Shown here in pieces: positions 1 to 6,662 of a DNA stretch of 17,679 bases (position 1 is the stretch's first letter; each line of letters opens with the position of its first letter). The stretch is from Pyrodictiaceae archaeon. GTDB taxonomy: Archaea; Thermoproteota; Thermoprotei_A; Sulfolobales; Pyrodictiaceae. The DNA is taken from the NCBI GenBank assembly GCA_026986935.1, contig JALSNP010000017.1, positions 1-17,679 of the forward strand, written 5' to 3'. A model generated the notes under the pieces. That model made no database searches. It saw nothing but the letters and a program-made list of their open reading frames with translations, and was not told where the DNA came from. A program made the position numbers and the translations under genes.

Positions 1-863
1 GTATTAGGGGGTGGAGTGAAGGGGTTAACAAGGGGCCTAGGCTCGATTAGCCAATCCCTCCCATAGTCTAGGAAATCTGGGCCGCTGAGCACTATGCGCC
101 TAGCCCCCTCATCTATTAGTTTTTTTATCTCGTCATATACTAGGCTTATTGATCTGCTCCTAGCGTACCCCCATAGGTAGATCACACTACAGTAAGCGCA
201 TCCAGGCCGGGGCTTACTGGGAAGATACTCTACCGGTATGAGATCCTCTAGGCTAGGAAAGGTGTAGTTGCTGCATCCTCGTACCGTCTCCACGTAGACC
301 CGCGCAGCCCAGTAAATAGGATAGCTTGTAATTACTCGTGTGCTTGGCCGATATTTCTCCCACTCACGTCTAGTCATGATAGGGCATCTTTGGTTTATTT
401 TTATCGAGCCATTGTATTTGTATATAGTTCCACAAATGTTTTTAACCTCGTCATAATCTATAATTCCTTTGTCTAAATCAATTATCTTGGCAAGTTTCTC
501 GAGAACAGGTTCGGATTCACCATGTATCCCTATATCCGCATTAACTCTAATTATGGATTCAGGGTCACTAGTTATAGGCCCTCCTAGAATAACAAGCGAG
601 CGTGGATTAAACCGTCTCCAAGACCTTACTAGCTTAGCTACGGATGCCTCATCGATACTCATCGCGCTAATCATTAGCACCTTATAACTCCTTAGAATAT
701 TTCTATCTGTCATCACCTTATCTATCGTGTATAAGTCGGCGTCTAGGCCTTGCCCTTCAAGAACACCCACCACGGTACGGGGACCTGCACCAATGACATC
801 TACAGTGACTACTCTTTTACCAATACTACCCGACGCCAGGGCATCAACTACGAGTATAGACAT
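1..863 (-). CDS. B12-binding domain / radical SAM protein (C-terminus outside window)
   Basis: The minus strand is open from ATG 863 to the window edge, giving 287 visible codons; a TAA lies in frame upstream and there is no other start, so ATG 863 is secure. The N-terminal ~130 residues look like a cobalamin-binding Rossmann domain, with a hydrophobic strand ending in LGGP (93-96) and a following GIHGESE segment (112-118). A radical SAM domain then begins around residue 190 with VETVRGC. The presumed [4Fe-4S] ligands are C197, C222 and C225, so the usual CxxxCxxC is split by an insert of about 24 residues. A later VLSGPDF (258-264) sits where these families carry the SAM-contacting glycine motif. 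Archaeal B12/radical SAM proteins of this layout have no known reaction, so the substrate is unknown. The gene is divergent from the DUF47 gene and probably shares its promoter region. Confidence 0.8.
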   Translation of the reverse strand, partial: MSILVVDALASGSIGKRVVTVDVIGAGPRTVVGVLEGQGLDADLYTIDKVMTDRNILRSYKVLMISAMSIDEASVAKLVRSWRRFNPRSLVILGGPITSDPESIIRVNADIGIHGESEPVLEKLAKIIDLDKGIIDYDEVKNICGTIYKYNGSIKINQRCPIMTRREWEKYRPSTRVITSYPIYWAARVYVETVRGCSNYTFPSLEDLIPVEYLPSKPRPGCAYCSVIYLWGYARSRSISLVYDEIKKLIDEGARRIVLSGPDFLDYGRDWLIEPRPLVNPFTPPPN

Positions 864-910
864 GAATAACCCTACCCATGACCACTCGGGTTTTACTGAT
901 TCTTACTAAT

Positions 911-928
911 ACCTCTATATACCTCTAT
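911..928. promoter_or_regulatory. Divergent promoter region with tandem ACCTCTAT repeat and TATA-like core
   Basis: The 95 bases between the divergent starts at 863 (minus) and 959 (plus) contain ACCTCTAT twice, at 911-918 and 921-928, with TATATA-like sequence at the junction. The core lies about 25-30 bases before a plausible start site for the plus-strand gene, whose ribosome site GGGAGG is at 947-952. On the minus strand it would leave a short leader before ATG 863. Assignment is by position and composition only. Confidence 0.4.
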
Positions 929-958
929 CATAAGGAGTGTTAGCCCGGGAGGATACCG

Positions 959-1657
959 TTGGGCGAGTACTACGACTACGACTTGGAGCGGAGAAAACAA
1001 CGGTCACTAGCGGAGGAGAATCTTAACGAGCAATTACTGGGTATGATAAGGACCGCGAGGAAGCCCGTGTTAATGGTACATGACATGGTATCAAAAATGG
1101 CTGAGAATAAAGAGGATGAACTAAGACAGTTCTATGAGGAGATTAAGAACTCGAAAGAAACTATCGAGAATATGAAAGAGGATGTTCTCACTTACTTAGC
1201 AAGACTAGGGAATATATTGTTCACGAGCAATCTCTACCGTGATCTATTTCTCGGGGTTACTAGAGCAGCTCAAATGGCTGAGGGCATAGCTTATAGGATA
1301 TATTTACTTGTAAGCAACACGAGTAAACTAGATAATGAAAAGATAGTCAAAACCCTTATAGAGATGACTAATAAGATACGCCAAGAATATAGCATCTTAG
1401 AGAATGCTGCCGAAGTTCTCACAACTAATCCTAAGAAGAGCTACGAGATAGCGCAAAACATCTCGAATATAGAAGACGAGATAGACACATTGTATAGGAA
1501 GCTAGCATACATACTCTACCAGGAGTTTAAACAAGATCTAGTAATACTGATGCTAATGAGAGACATTATAGACATGGTGGAAGAGCTTGCAGACACCCTG
1601 CGCGACGTTGCCGAGGATATAAAGTTCCTAGCATTATTCCAAGCCGCAAAAACATGA
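959..1657 (+). CDS. DUF47 / PhoU-like protein
   Basis: A 232-residue, almost entirely alpha-helical protein. The helical repeats and heptad-like patches (about residues 35-75, 120-150 and 170-225), with the closing helix pair rich in E/D and hydrophobics (RDIIDMVEELADTLRDVAED), match the DUF47 (Pfam PF01865) family. These are PhoU-like cytosolic proteins usually encoded beside Pit-type phosphate transporters and thought to regulate them. No transporter gene is in this window, so the partner is elsewhere or the role differs. The start is TTG, supported by GGGAGG six bases upstream. It stands alone as a short unit, followed by a small inverted repeat. Family call good; function only inferred. 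Confidence 0.8.
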   Translation: MGEYYDYDLERRKQRSLAEENLNEQLLGMIRTARKPVLMVHDMVSKMAENKEDELRQFYEEIKNSKETIENMKEDVLTYLARLGNILFTSNLYRDLFLGVTRAAQMAEGIAYRIYLLVSNTSKLDNEKIVKTLIEMTNKIRQEYSILENAAEVLTTNPKKSYEIAQNISNIEDEIDTLYRKLAYILYQEFKQDLVILMLMRDIIDMVEELADTLRDVAEDIKFLALFQAAKT

Positions 1658-1663
1658 CATGAT

Positions 1664-1678
1664 GAAACACCGTGTTTC
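1664..1678. repeat. 7-bp inverted repeat just after the DUF47 stop
   Basis: GAAACAC and GTGTTTC are perfect inverted arms separated by one base, beginning seven bases after the TGA. It could form a small hairpin (GAAAC stem, ACCGT loop) at the transcript end, or be a protein-binding dyad. No T-tract follows directly, so a terminator role is uncertain. Confidence 0.4.
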
Positions 1679-1736
1679 CCTAACTCTATCACATTATTAT
1701 AATAATATTGTAAACTCGTTTATCAGCTCTATCATT

Positions 1737-1779
1737 GATTATAAAAATGACTGATAATATCCGCAGTATATTCCACTCG
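1737..1779 (+). promoter_or_regulatory. Candidate endA promoter (two TATA-like elements)
   Basis: TTATAAAAA at 1738-1746 and AGTATATTCC around 1770-1779 are the two AT-rich TATA-like elements before endA. The second would start transcription near 1800, just before the purine-rich GAGGGA at 1801-1806 and ATG 1819. The first would give a leader of about 50 bases. The sequence alone does not decide between them. Confidence 0.35.
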
Positions 1780-1818
1780 CCTCTCTCTAATCGTCAATAA
1801 GAGGGAAAGCGTGGAAAA

Positions 1819-2367
1819 ATGAGGACCCGGGGTAGATTACTTGGTCTTAGAGTGGTGATTTTTAATCACGATGAGGCTCGTCAAATCTACTCTAGTGGCT
1901 TCTACGGCAAGCCTCTAGGAATCCCAAAACCCAGGGATAGCGATTTTGATGCACCCTTAGAGCTTAGCCTTGTCGAGGCCCTATACCTGTTAGAAAAGGG
2001 GGTCCTAGAGGTTGTGGATGAGGAGGATAAACCCGTTAGTATTGAGGAGCTGATTGCACGAGGCGAGAAATCTATACCAAAGTTTAGGGCTATATATAAG
2101 GTGTATCGAGAACTCCGTGAGAGAGGTTACATAGTGCGTTCTGGTCTAAAATTTGGCGCTGATTTCGCGGTCTACCAGAGAGGACCGGGCCTGGAACATG
2201 CTCCCTATCTCGTACATGTTCTAGATGTTGGAGAGAACATTGACCCACTTGAAATTGTTAGAGCGGGGAGACTTAGCCATAGTGTTCGTAAGGCATTTAT
2301 CTTAGCGCTTGTAGGCCCTGGTGACTCGCCGACAAGGTATATAATGTTTAGGTGGAGTAAGCTCTAA
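1819..2367 (+). CDS. endA: tRNA-intron (splicing) endonuclease, catalytic subunit
   Basis: This 182-residue protein belongs to the archaeal tRNA-splicing endonuclease family, which cuts introns at bulge-helix-bulge structures in pre-tRNA, leaving 2',3'-cyclic phosphate and 5'-OH ends. The N-terminal ~80 residues form the mixed alpha/beta domain. The C-terminal nuclease domain carries the expected triad: Y119 (FAVYQRGPG), H127 (LEHAPYLVH) and K158 (SVRKAF). The size fits the short crenarchaeal catalytic subunit, which in that lineage normally assembles as alpha2-beta2 with a structural paralogue that would be encoded elsewhere. ATG 1819 is preceded by GAGGGA at 1801-1806. It is a monocistronic unit between DUF47 and the Cys-rich protein gene. 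Confidence 0.93.
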   Translation: MRTRGRLLGLRVVIFNHDEARQIYSSGFYGKPLGIPKPRDSDFDAPLELSLVEALYLLEKGVLEVVDEEDKPVSIEELIARGEKSIPKFRAIYKVYRELRERGYIVRSGLKFGADFAVYQRGPGLEHAPYLVHVLDVGENIDPLEIVRAGRLSHSVRKAFILALVGPGDSPTRYIMFRWSKL

Positions 2368-2451
2368 ATAAATATCCCGGTACACATACTTAGACTTGGC
2401 AAATCCCGGGAATACAGTAGCGGTGAGACCACGGCCATGAACAAGAATTGA

Positions 2452-2457
2452 TTAAAA
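2452..2457 (+). promoter_or_regulatory. TATA-like element before the Cys-rich protein gene
   Basis: TTAAAA lies 32 bases before the TTG at 2490, the archaeal TATA distance for a transcript with a very short leader. No competing AT-rich element is closer. Confidence 0.4.
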
Positions 2458-2489
2458 GCTAATACCATGCCCGCGAGAGGTGTGTCGCT

Positions 2490-2900
2490 TTGTCGTTTAG
2501 ACGTGGGGGTCCTCCACGAAGACCTCGTGAGAGAGGAGAGCGTGGCGGGAAACCGAGACCAATGCCTCTGCCGGATGGTAGATGTAACCCGCTTTGCCCC
2601 TATTTCCGTTGCTTGAAGAACGCGCTAACCGTTGTAAGAAAACCCTCTCACGGGAAAATGCACCGAGTAGCGTATTGTAGATGGATAGGAGACGAGTGCA
2701 TTGGTGGCTCGTGCCAGTATGCAGCGTGTGCTCTGAAGGCGCTTTTGCCGGACGGGACTTGTCTGTACGCTAAGGAGAAGGGGCAGAGAGAGACTAGGAT
2801 AGAGGATTTGGAGAGCGAGATAGCTAGAGAGGAGAGTGAGATGTCTAAGGTGGAGAGGTTGATGAAGCGCAGGGGTTACTATTTCGGCGACGAGATCTAA
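2490..2900 (+). CDS. Cys-rich protein with Arg/Gly/Pro-rich N-terminal tail, unknown function
   Basis: I do not recognise a named family for this 136-residue protein. Three zones are visible. Residues 1-28 are rich in Arg, Gly and Pro and look disordered and nucleic-acid binding. Residues 29-93 hold eight cysteines in clustered spacing (CNPLC, FRC, then YC, DEC, GSC, AAC and a final GTC), suggesting a Zn or Fe-S site. Residues 98-125 form a charged, probably helical E/R-rich segment. The start is TTG 2490; the upstream GTGs at 2480 and 2482 are out of frame. It ends four bases inside the convergent ubiX gene. The tail-plus-metal-site design hints at an RNA or RNP partner, which is inference only. 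Confidence 0.75.
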   Translation: MSFRRGGPPRRPRERGERGGKPRPMPLPDGRCNPLCPYFRCLKNALTVVRKPSHGKMHRVAYCRWIGDECIGGSCQYAACALKALLPDGTCLYAKEKGQRETRIEDLESEIAREESEMSKVERLMKRRGYYFGDEI

Positions 2901-3487
2901 TCACTTCCCCATCGCCGGTAGAGATTATTGCTAATACCTAGCGCGTCAAGTATCTTTCCGGCAATAAAGTTGGTGATATCCTCCAGGTCTCGTGGTTTTG
3001 AATAGAAGCCTGGCGAGGCTGGGAGAATTATTGCGCCCATAAGGCTTGATAATAGCATGTTGTAGATTTCTGCAACGCCTAGTGGTGTCTCCCTAATAAC
3101 TAGTACGAGCCTTCTACGAAGTCTTAGCATTGACAGTGCTGCACGCGTTACTAGATTATCTTGTATGCCGTGGGCTATCTTAGCCAATGTGTTCATGCTG
3201 CAAGGGACTATCACCATTGCTTGTGGTGCTCTACTGCTACTAGCGTATGGAGCACCTAGATCATTCTCCTCATATATATTATTTGTATACCTAGATATCT
3301 CCTTTACTAGGTCTATATCCTCCTCATGCTGTGCAACAAGTACAGCTGATTTGGTGTATATTATGCCCTCTAGTAAGTTCATCTCGCTAAGAACTCTGGC
3401 CAGCTTCAATGCATACCTTATACCACTAGCACCAGTTATAGCGATAAGAACGCGCTTATTATCATTAATTGTAACGGGCGACGACAT
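2897..3487 (-). CDS. ubiX: UbiX-type flavin prenyltransferase
   Basis: A 196-residue protein of the UbiX/Pad1 family, which joins a dimethylallyl group to FMN to make prenyl-FMN, the cofactor of UbiD-type decarboxylases. Visible family motifs are the FMN-phosphate loop ITGASG (17-22), the Ser-rich segment ASSSRAP (82-88), VPCSMNTLAKIA (94-105), R115 in the DNLVTRAA segment, RETPL (132-136) with E133, and LPASPGFY (155-162). The first 23 bases overlap the 3' end of the upstream methyltransferase gene, so the two are probably co-transcribed and translationally coupled. The pairing suggests quinone or another prenylated aromatic product. The 3' end overlaps the convergent Cys-rich protein gene by four bases. 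Confidence 0.93.
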   Translation of the reverse strand: MSSPVTINDNKRVLIAITGASGIRYALKLARVLSEMNLLEGIIYTKSAVLVAQHEEDIDLVKEISRYTNNIYEENDLGAPYASSSRAPQAMVIVPCSMNTLAKIAHGIQDNLVTRAALSMLRLRRRLVLVIRETPLGVAEIYNMLLSSLMGAIILPASPGFYSKPRDLEDITNFIAGKILDALGISNNLYRRWGSD

Positions 3488-4208
3488 AGCCTAGGCCCCC
3501 AAGGGCGTACTCACGACAATGAGTCCTTATAGTATTCTCTCTATCGGTTTGTTTAATTATATTACATAGTTTTTTAACGCTGAGCCATCCTTTAAGACTC
3601 TTACAAAGCCCTGTATAGTGCCTCCACTGCTTCGTCGCAAACATGATTGCTAGGAGGGGGACGAATACGCAAACCCATATCTTCACGGCAATGTTGTTGA
3701 GAGTTCTATCGGGGAGAAATATATCGCCTATAGCTATTCCCCCTCGGCTTATAGTCCTTACTATCTCTTGTATTGCTTGGTCAAGGTTCTGGAAATCACG
3801 CGCCGCGTAGAAAGCCGTAGCAAATGTTATCGAGCGGGGACGCAGAGGGAGGTACTCAGCCACGGCTACAACGCGTTCACATAGCATGCTTGGCTCTATG
3901 TTCGCTAATAGTCTAGGGGAGGGATCTAGGGCAATAATATATGAGACTCCTCTGCAGACATTTATTATTGTTTTTATGGAGTCTCCGGGCCCTGCCCCTA
4001 TATCGGCTAGGATGATTGGCTTGTCGTTTAAGCCCCCCTCTAAGCCATTACAAAGGGTTTTAAGTGCCTCGACACGTATCTTATCAGCGAGCCCCAAGGA
4101 CATGATCTTGTTCATTCTACGATAAACATTTACTATCGCTTCTATATCCTGGACTATACATCTCCAAGTATCCTTGTCAAGTATCCTAGTAGCTCGTTGC
4201 GCAACCAT
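3465..4208 (-). CDS. UbiE-like SAM-dependent C-methyltransferase
   Basis: A 247-residue class I methyltransferase. Motif I is ADIGAGPGDS (68-77) and an acidic post-I residue is D95. The stretch EYLPLRPRSITFATAFYAARDF (118-139) and the following helix match the pattern of UbiE/MenG enzymes, where LPF..FD is followed by a substrate loop and a helix. The hydrophobic segment near 176-191 also fits, since quinone-ring methyltransferases bind a polyprenyl tail. The UbiE/COQ5 family methylates the ring of demethylmenaquinone or a ubiquinone precursor. Overlap with ubiX supports a role in quinone synthesis, though the archaeal quinone cannot be named from sequence. ATG 4208 heads the operon. It could also methylate another lipid-soluble aromatic. 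Confidence 0.75.
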   Translation of the reverse strand: MVAQRATRILDKDTWRCIVQDIEAIVNVYRRMNKIMSLGLADKIRVEALKTLCNGLEGGLNDKPIILADIGAGPGDSIKTIINVCRGVSYIIALDPSPRLLANIEPSMLCERVVAVAEYLPLRPRSITFATAFYAARDFQNLDQAIQEIVRTISRGGIAIGDIFLPDRTLNNIAVKIWVCVFVPLLAIMFATKQWRHYTGLCKSLKGWLSVKKLCNIIKQTDRENTIRTHCREYALGGLGYVVARYN

Positions 4209-4250
4209 ACTCTGTCTTTGCCCCTCGTTCCTCGTTACTGTAAAGGGTCA

Positions 4251-4287
4251 AAAGTAATTTAGGAACGTATGTACTTGTTTCTATAAA
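4251..4287. promoter_or_regulatory. Divergent promoter between UbiE-like and aKMT-like genes
   Basis: The 85-base gap holds AGTAATTTAGG (about 4251-4263), placed 35-50 bases before the minus-strand ATG 4208 and 30-40 bases before the plus-strand ATG 4294. CTATAAA at 4281-4287 is a better TATA match but lies too close to ATG 4294. It would suit a start further inside that gene, such as Met23 at 4360. Confidence 0.35.
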
Positions 4288-4293
4288 CCATAT

Positions 4294-4893
4294 ATGGATG
4301 AGGGTCTGGGAGAACGATATGAGAATGGCGAATGGCTTAGAAACCGAGGGGATGCCTGGATGAGGTTTGCTGGTATCTTCGCGGTACTACCACTAGCTGA
4401 GATAGAATCATACGATGTACCCTGGGTACCAACTAGGCGTCAACTAATACTACACATAATGCGGCTTGCACGCATAACGAGAGACGATGTCTTCTACGAT
4501 CTTGGTTGCGGCGATGGAAGAGTTGTTATCGAGGCTGCTAAGCTGGGTGCTCGAGCCGTTTGTGTCGAGATACGTAGAGACTTGATCGAGAAAGCCAAGG
4601 AGAACGCCCGGCAAGCTAACGTGTATGACCGTATAACGTTTATCAATGATAGTTTCTTCCAAGTTGATCTACGCGATGCAACAGTTGTCTACATGTACCT
4701 GCTCACACGCGTGAATGCTGCGCTCAGGCCTAAGTTGGAGAAAGAGCTTCAGCCAGGGACACGAGTCATTACACTAGACTTTGAAATACCTAGGTGGAAG
4801 CCTGTTCACGTAGAGAAGCACTACGTAGCGGGGCTTCTTAGGACACTTTATCTCTACGTAGTTGGTGTTAGCAATAGCTTAGTCAACTTATAG
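4294..4893 (+). CDS. aKMT-like protein-lysine methyltransferase
   Basis: A 199-residue class I SAM methyltransferase. Residues ~42-190 closely follow the archaeal lysine methyltransferase aKMT described in Sulfolobus: VPWVPT (42-47), YDLGCGDGR (68-76), acidic E92 after motif I, DATVVYMYLLTRVN (128-141), PKLEKELQPGTRVI (146-159) and a closing LYLYVVG. aKMT methylates many proteins, including chromatin proteins such as Cren7, and relates to eukaryotic ATPSCKMT/FAM173. This copy has about 40 extra N-terminal residues, partly hydrophobic (FAGIFAVLPL, 25-34). They may be real or may reflect too early a start: Met23 (4360) is an alternative, and a TATA-like element at 4281-4287 would favour it. The target proteins are inferred. 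Confidence 0.8.
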   Translation: MDEGLGERYENGEWLRNRGDAWMRFAGIFAVLPLAEIESYDVPWVPTRRQLILHIMRLARITRDDVFYDLGCGDGRVVIEAAKLGARAVCVEIRRDLIEKAKENARQANVYDRITFINDSFFQVDLRDATVVYMYLLTRVNAALRPKLEKELQPGTRVITLDFEIPRWKPVHVEKHYVAGLLRTLYLYVVGVSNSLVNL

Positions 4894-4897
4894 CTTC

Positions 4898-5839
4898 CTA
4901 GTCTTTCTTCAAGAGGGCTGCTGCAAGTATTGGGAGGATTATTGTAGCGTCGCCATATATGACGAGGTGCTTAGCCTCTGGCCTAATCTTGCCCCAGCTT
5001 ATTGCCTCGCGTGGGTGTGCACCGCTAAGGCTACCATCGTACTCAACGGCTGTTGTCAGGTAAATTGCACAGTCAAGTCCCTCGCGGAACTGGGCCCACC
5101 AAATAGTGTGGTGCTTGCTTATGCCTCCACCAATCAAGAGTGCCACTGCTTTTCGCGCCCGGAAGAATTTATCTGCCATTAGTTTCTCGTCAAGGAATGG
5201 ATTAATTCTTAGATCTCTATGAGTCTCTGTATACGTGAAGAGAGCAGTGCCGAATGCACCGTCAAGATACCCTGGAACTATTATCGGCGTAGATGATGAA
5301 TAAGCGGCGCGAAGGATGCTGGCCTCGTCATTGATCCGTTTTCCTATCTCCCATATGATCTCGTATATTGCCCACTCCTTGGACCGATTAATGCTATCAA
5401 GCACCTCGTAGACCTTCTTCTCTATTAAGGGCCCATAGTTTTCAACAGGTATGAATACGTTGCCAAGCCTATGTATTTCGAGCCTATGTAGCTCTCTATC
5501 ATCGGCCTCAAAGAATCCCTTATAGTATACGCCTCCAAAGCTTCTAGCTATGTCGTGGTCTAGGGTTCCGCAGGTTGTTACTACTAGGTTGAAAATGTTC
5601 TCTTCTACGAGCTGGGCGAGTATTCCCCGAAGCCCCGTGGCTACAAGATTTGCTGTGAACGAGATTACTCTTAGATCGGCATCTCGTAGACAATCTCTGA
5701 GCATGCTGATCCCACGCGCGAGATGACCTGCCATGAACCCGTGAATGGATTCATAGATTTTTACTAGCTCCTCTATCGTGTTATTCGGATCCACCTTTAC
5801 ATCGACAATAGGCTCCTTTAGTAGGTCTTCGCGCTTCAT
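4898..5839 (-). CDS. dys: Deoxyhypusine synthase
   Basis: This enzyme transfers the aminobutyl group of spermidine, via NAD, to one lysine of archaeal translation factor aIF5A, the first step to (deoxy)hypusine. Family hallmarks, numbered from ATG 5839: VVTTCGTLDHDIAR (86-99), FFEADD (109-114), the spermidine/NAD region IGGGISKHH (236-244), EYDGSLSGA (266-274) and ISWGKIR (280-286), whose Lys284 matches the lysine forming the enzyme intermediate. From ATG 5839 the protein has 313 residues. An in-frame GTG at 5857 adds six residues, but GGTGG nine or ten bases before the ATG favours 5839. It ends four bases from the convergent aKMT-like gene and is divergent from the nuclease-like gene. Confidence 0.93.
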   Translation of the reverse strand: MKREDLLKEPIVDVKVDPNNTIEELVKIYESIHGFMAGHLARGISMLRDCLRDADLRVISFTANLVATGLRGILAQLVEENIFNLVVTTCGTLDHDIARSFGGVYYKGFFEADDRELHRLEIHRLGNVFIPVENYGPLIEKKVYEVLDSINRSKEWAIYEIIWEIGKRINDEASILRAAYSSSTPIIVPGYLDGAFGTALFTYTETHRDLRINPFLDEKLMADKFFRARKAVALLIGGGISKHHTIWWAQFREGLDCAIYLTTAVEYDGSLSGAHPREAISWGKIRPEAKHLVIYGDATIILPILAAALLKKD

Positions 5840-5879
5840 AACTATAGCCACCAACACAACTCATTAATGGATGACTACC

Positions 5880-5890
5880 TATTATTTTAA
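5880..5890. promoter_or_regulatory. AT-rich core promoter shared by dys and the nuclease-like gene
   Basis: TATTATTTTAA is the only clear AT-rich element between the divergent genes. Read on the minus strand as TTAAAATAATA it is about 41-51 bases before ATG 5839 of dys. On the plus strand it is about 47-57 bases before ATG 5937. It lies inside the reading frame if the nuclease-like gene begins at ATG 5871, one reason to prefer the later start. Confidence 0.45.
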
Positions 5891-5936
5891 CGTGCAACTA
5901 GGGCTACGTGAGAGAAGCCTTAGGTGCAAGACGCTT

Positions 5937-6662
5937 ATGCGTGGTACTAGTAGGGATTTGAGCGGTAAGCGTAGATGGTATGCAAGTGAAAGAATAGCTT
6001 TTAGACTATTAGAGGAAATGGGTTATAGGATTATCGAGACCCATAAGAGGATAATCGTGGATGGAGTGGATGTCGGCGAAGTCGATGCCATAGCTATAGG
6101 CCCTGATAACAATTATTACGCGGTAGAGGTTAAGGCTGGGCGGCTAGACGTACATGGGGTGCGCCAGGTCTTTAGTAACGCTGTCCTGCTCAACATGAAG
6201 CCTCTCGCGGTGTGTAAGGGGTTTGCCGATGACGCGGCTAAGAAGACTGCCGAAAAACTGGGCGTCAAGGTTATAGAGCTTAGTGACGCGTTCCTAGTTG
6301 ATGCAGAGGAGCTGGAAGAGATAGTTTATGGAGCGGCTCTTGAAGCGTTTTCCGAGTCTATAAGAATACTTCTTGATCCAAGCATAAGGGTTCTACCCGA
6401 GCAAGTTGATTATCTTAAAGCTATAGCTCGTAGCCATAGTATAAGGGATGCCGCGCTCTATTTAAGGAAGGATGTAAAAGACCTAGTGCCCGTGCTATCA
6501 TGGCTTCGAACGTTATCCCCTCTGGCACGGAGAGGGGGCTATAAGTCATTACAATTAGTAGCTATGCTTATCTTGCTTCGATTAAGGCTTCAAGGGCTAA
6601 TAGGCTCCTTGGAACAAGATATTGGGCTTCTAACTCGTCTTGCAGAGAAGCTAGGAGCGTGA
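5937..6662 (+). CDS. PD-(D/E)XK nuclease-superfamily protein
   Basis: Residues ~10-115 (of 241) have the restriction-like nuclease core. Glu18 lies in helix 1 (YASERIAFRLLEEMGY); GEVDAIA places Asp50 on the second strand; VEVKAGR supplies Glu64 and Lys66. This is the full E-D-ExK set, so the site looks active. The core resembles archaeal RecB-family-like and Hjc-like nucleases; the DNA or RNA target is unknown. Residues ~125-241 are mostly helical and unassigned. I chose ATG 5937 because AGGTG sits ten bases upstream and the shared TATA-like element at 5880-5890 lies before it. ATG 5871 would add 22 residues but has no ribosome site. The stop overlaps the next gene's GTG (GTGA), indicating translational coupling to the MTHFS-like gene. 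Confidence 0.75.
   Translation: MRGTSRDLSGKRRWYASERIAFRLLEEMGYRIIETHKRIIVDGVDVGEVDAIAIGPDNNYYAVEVKAGRLDVHGVRQVFSNAVLLNMKPLAVCKGFADDAAKKTAEKLGVKVIELSDAFLVDAEELEEIVYGAALEAFSESIRILLDPSIRVLPEQVDYLKAIARSHSIRDAALYLRKDVKDLVPVLSWLRTLSPLARRGGYKSLQLVAMLILLRLRLQGLIGSLEQDIGLLTRLAEKLGA

Noticed and set aside
469..909. Plus-strand open frames at 469-687 and 727-909
   Set aside because: They are antisense to the B12/radical SAM gene, which is continuously open and has recognisable motifs on the minus strand.
1658..1700. Perfect box C (ATGATGA) right after the DUF47 stop
   Set aside because: No CTGA follows within about 90 bases and no promoter is placed for it; the match looks like chance overlapping a hairpin.
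2367..2415. Repeated CCCGG-containing segments after endA
   Set aside because: Arms pair over only about six bases with a long loop and no T-tract; too weak to call a terminator or operator.
3165..3494. 109-codon open frame antisense to ubiX
   Set aside because: ubiX has full family motifs on the other strand; this frame has no domain pattern.
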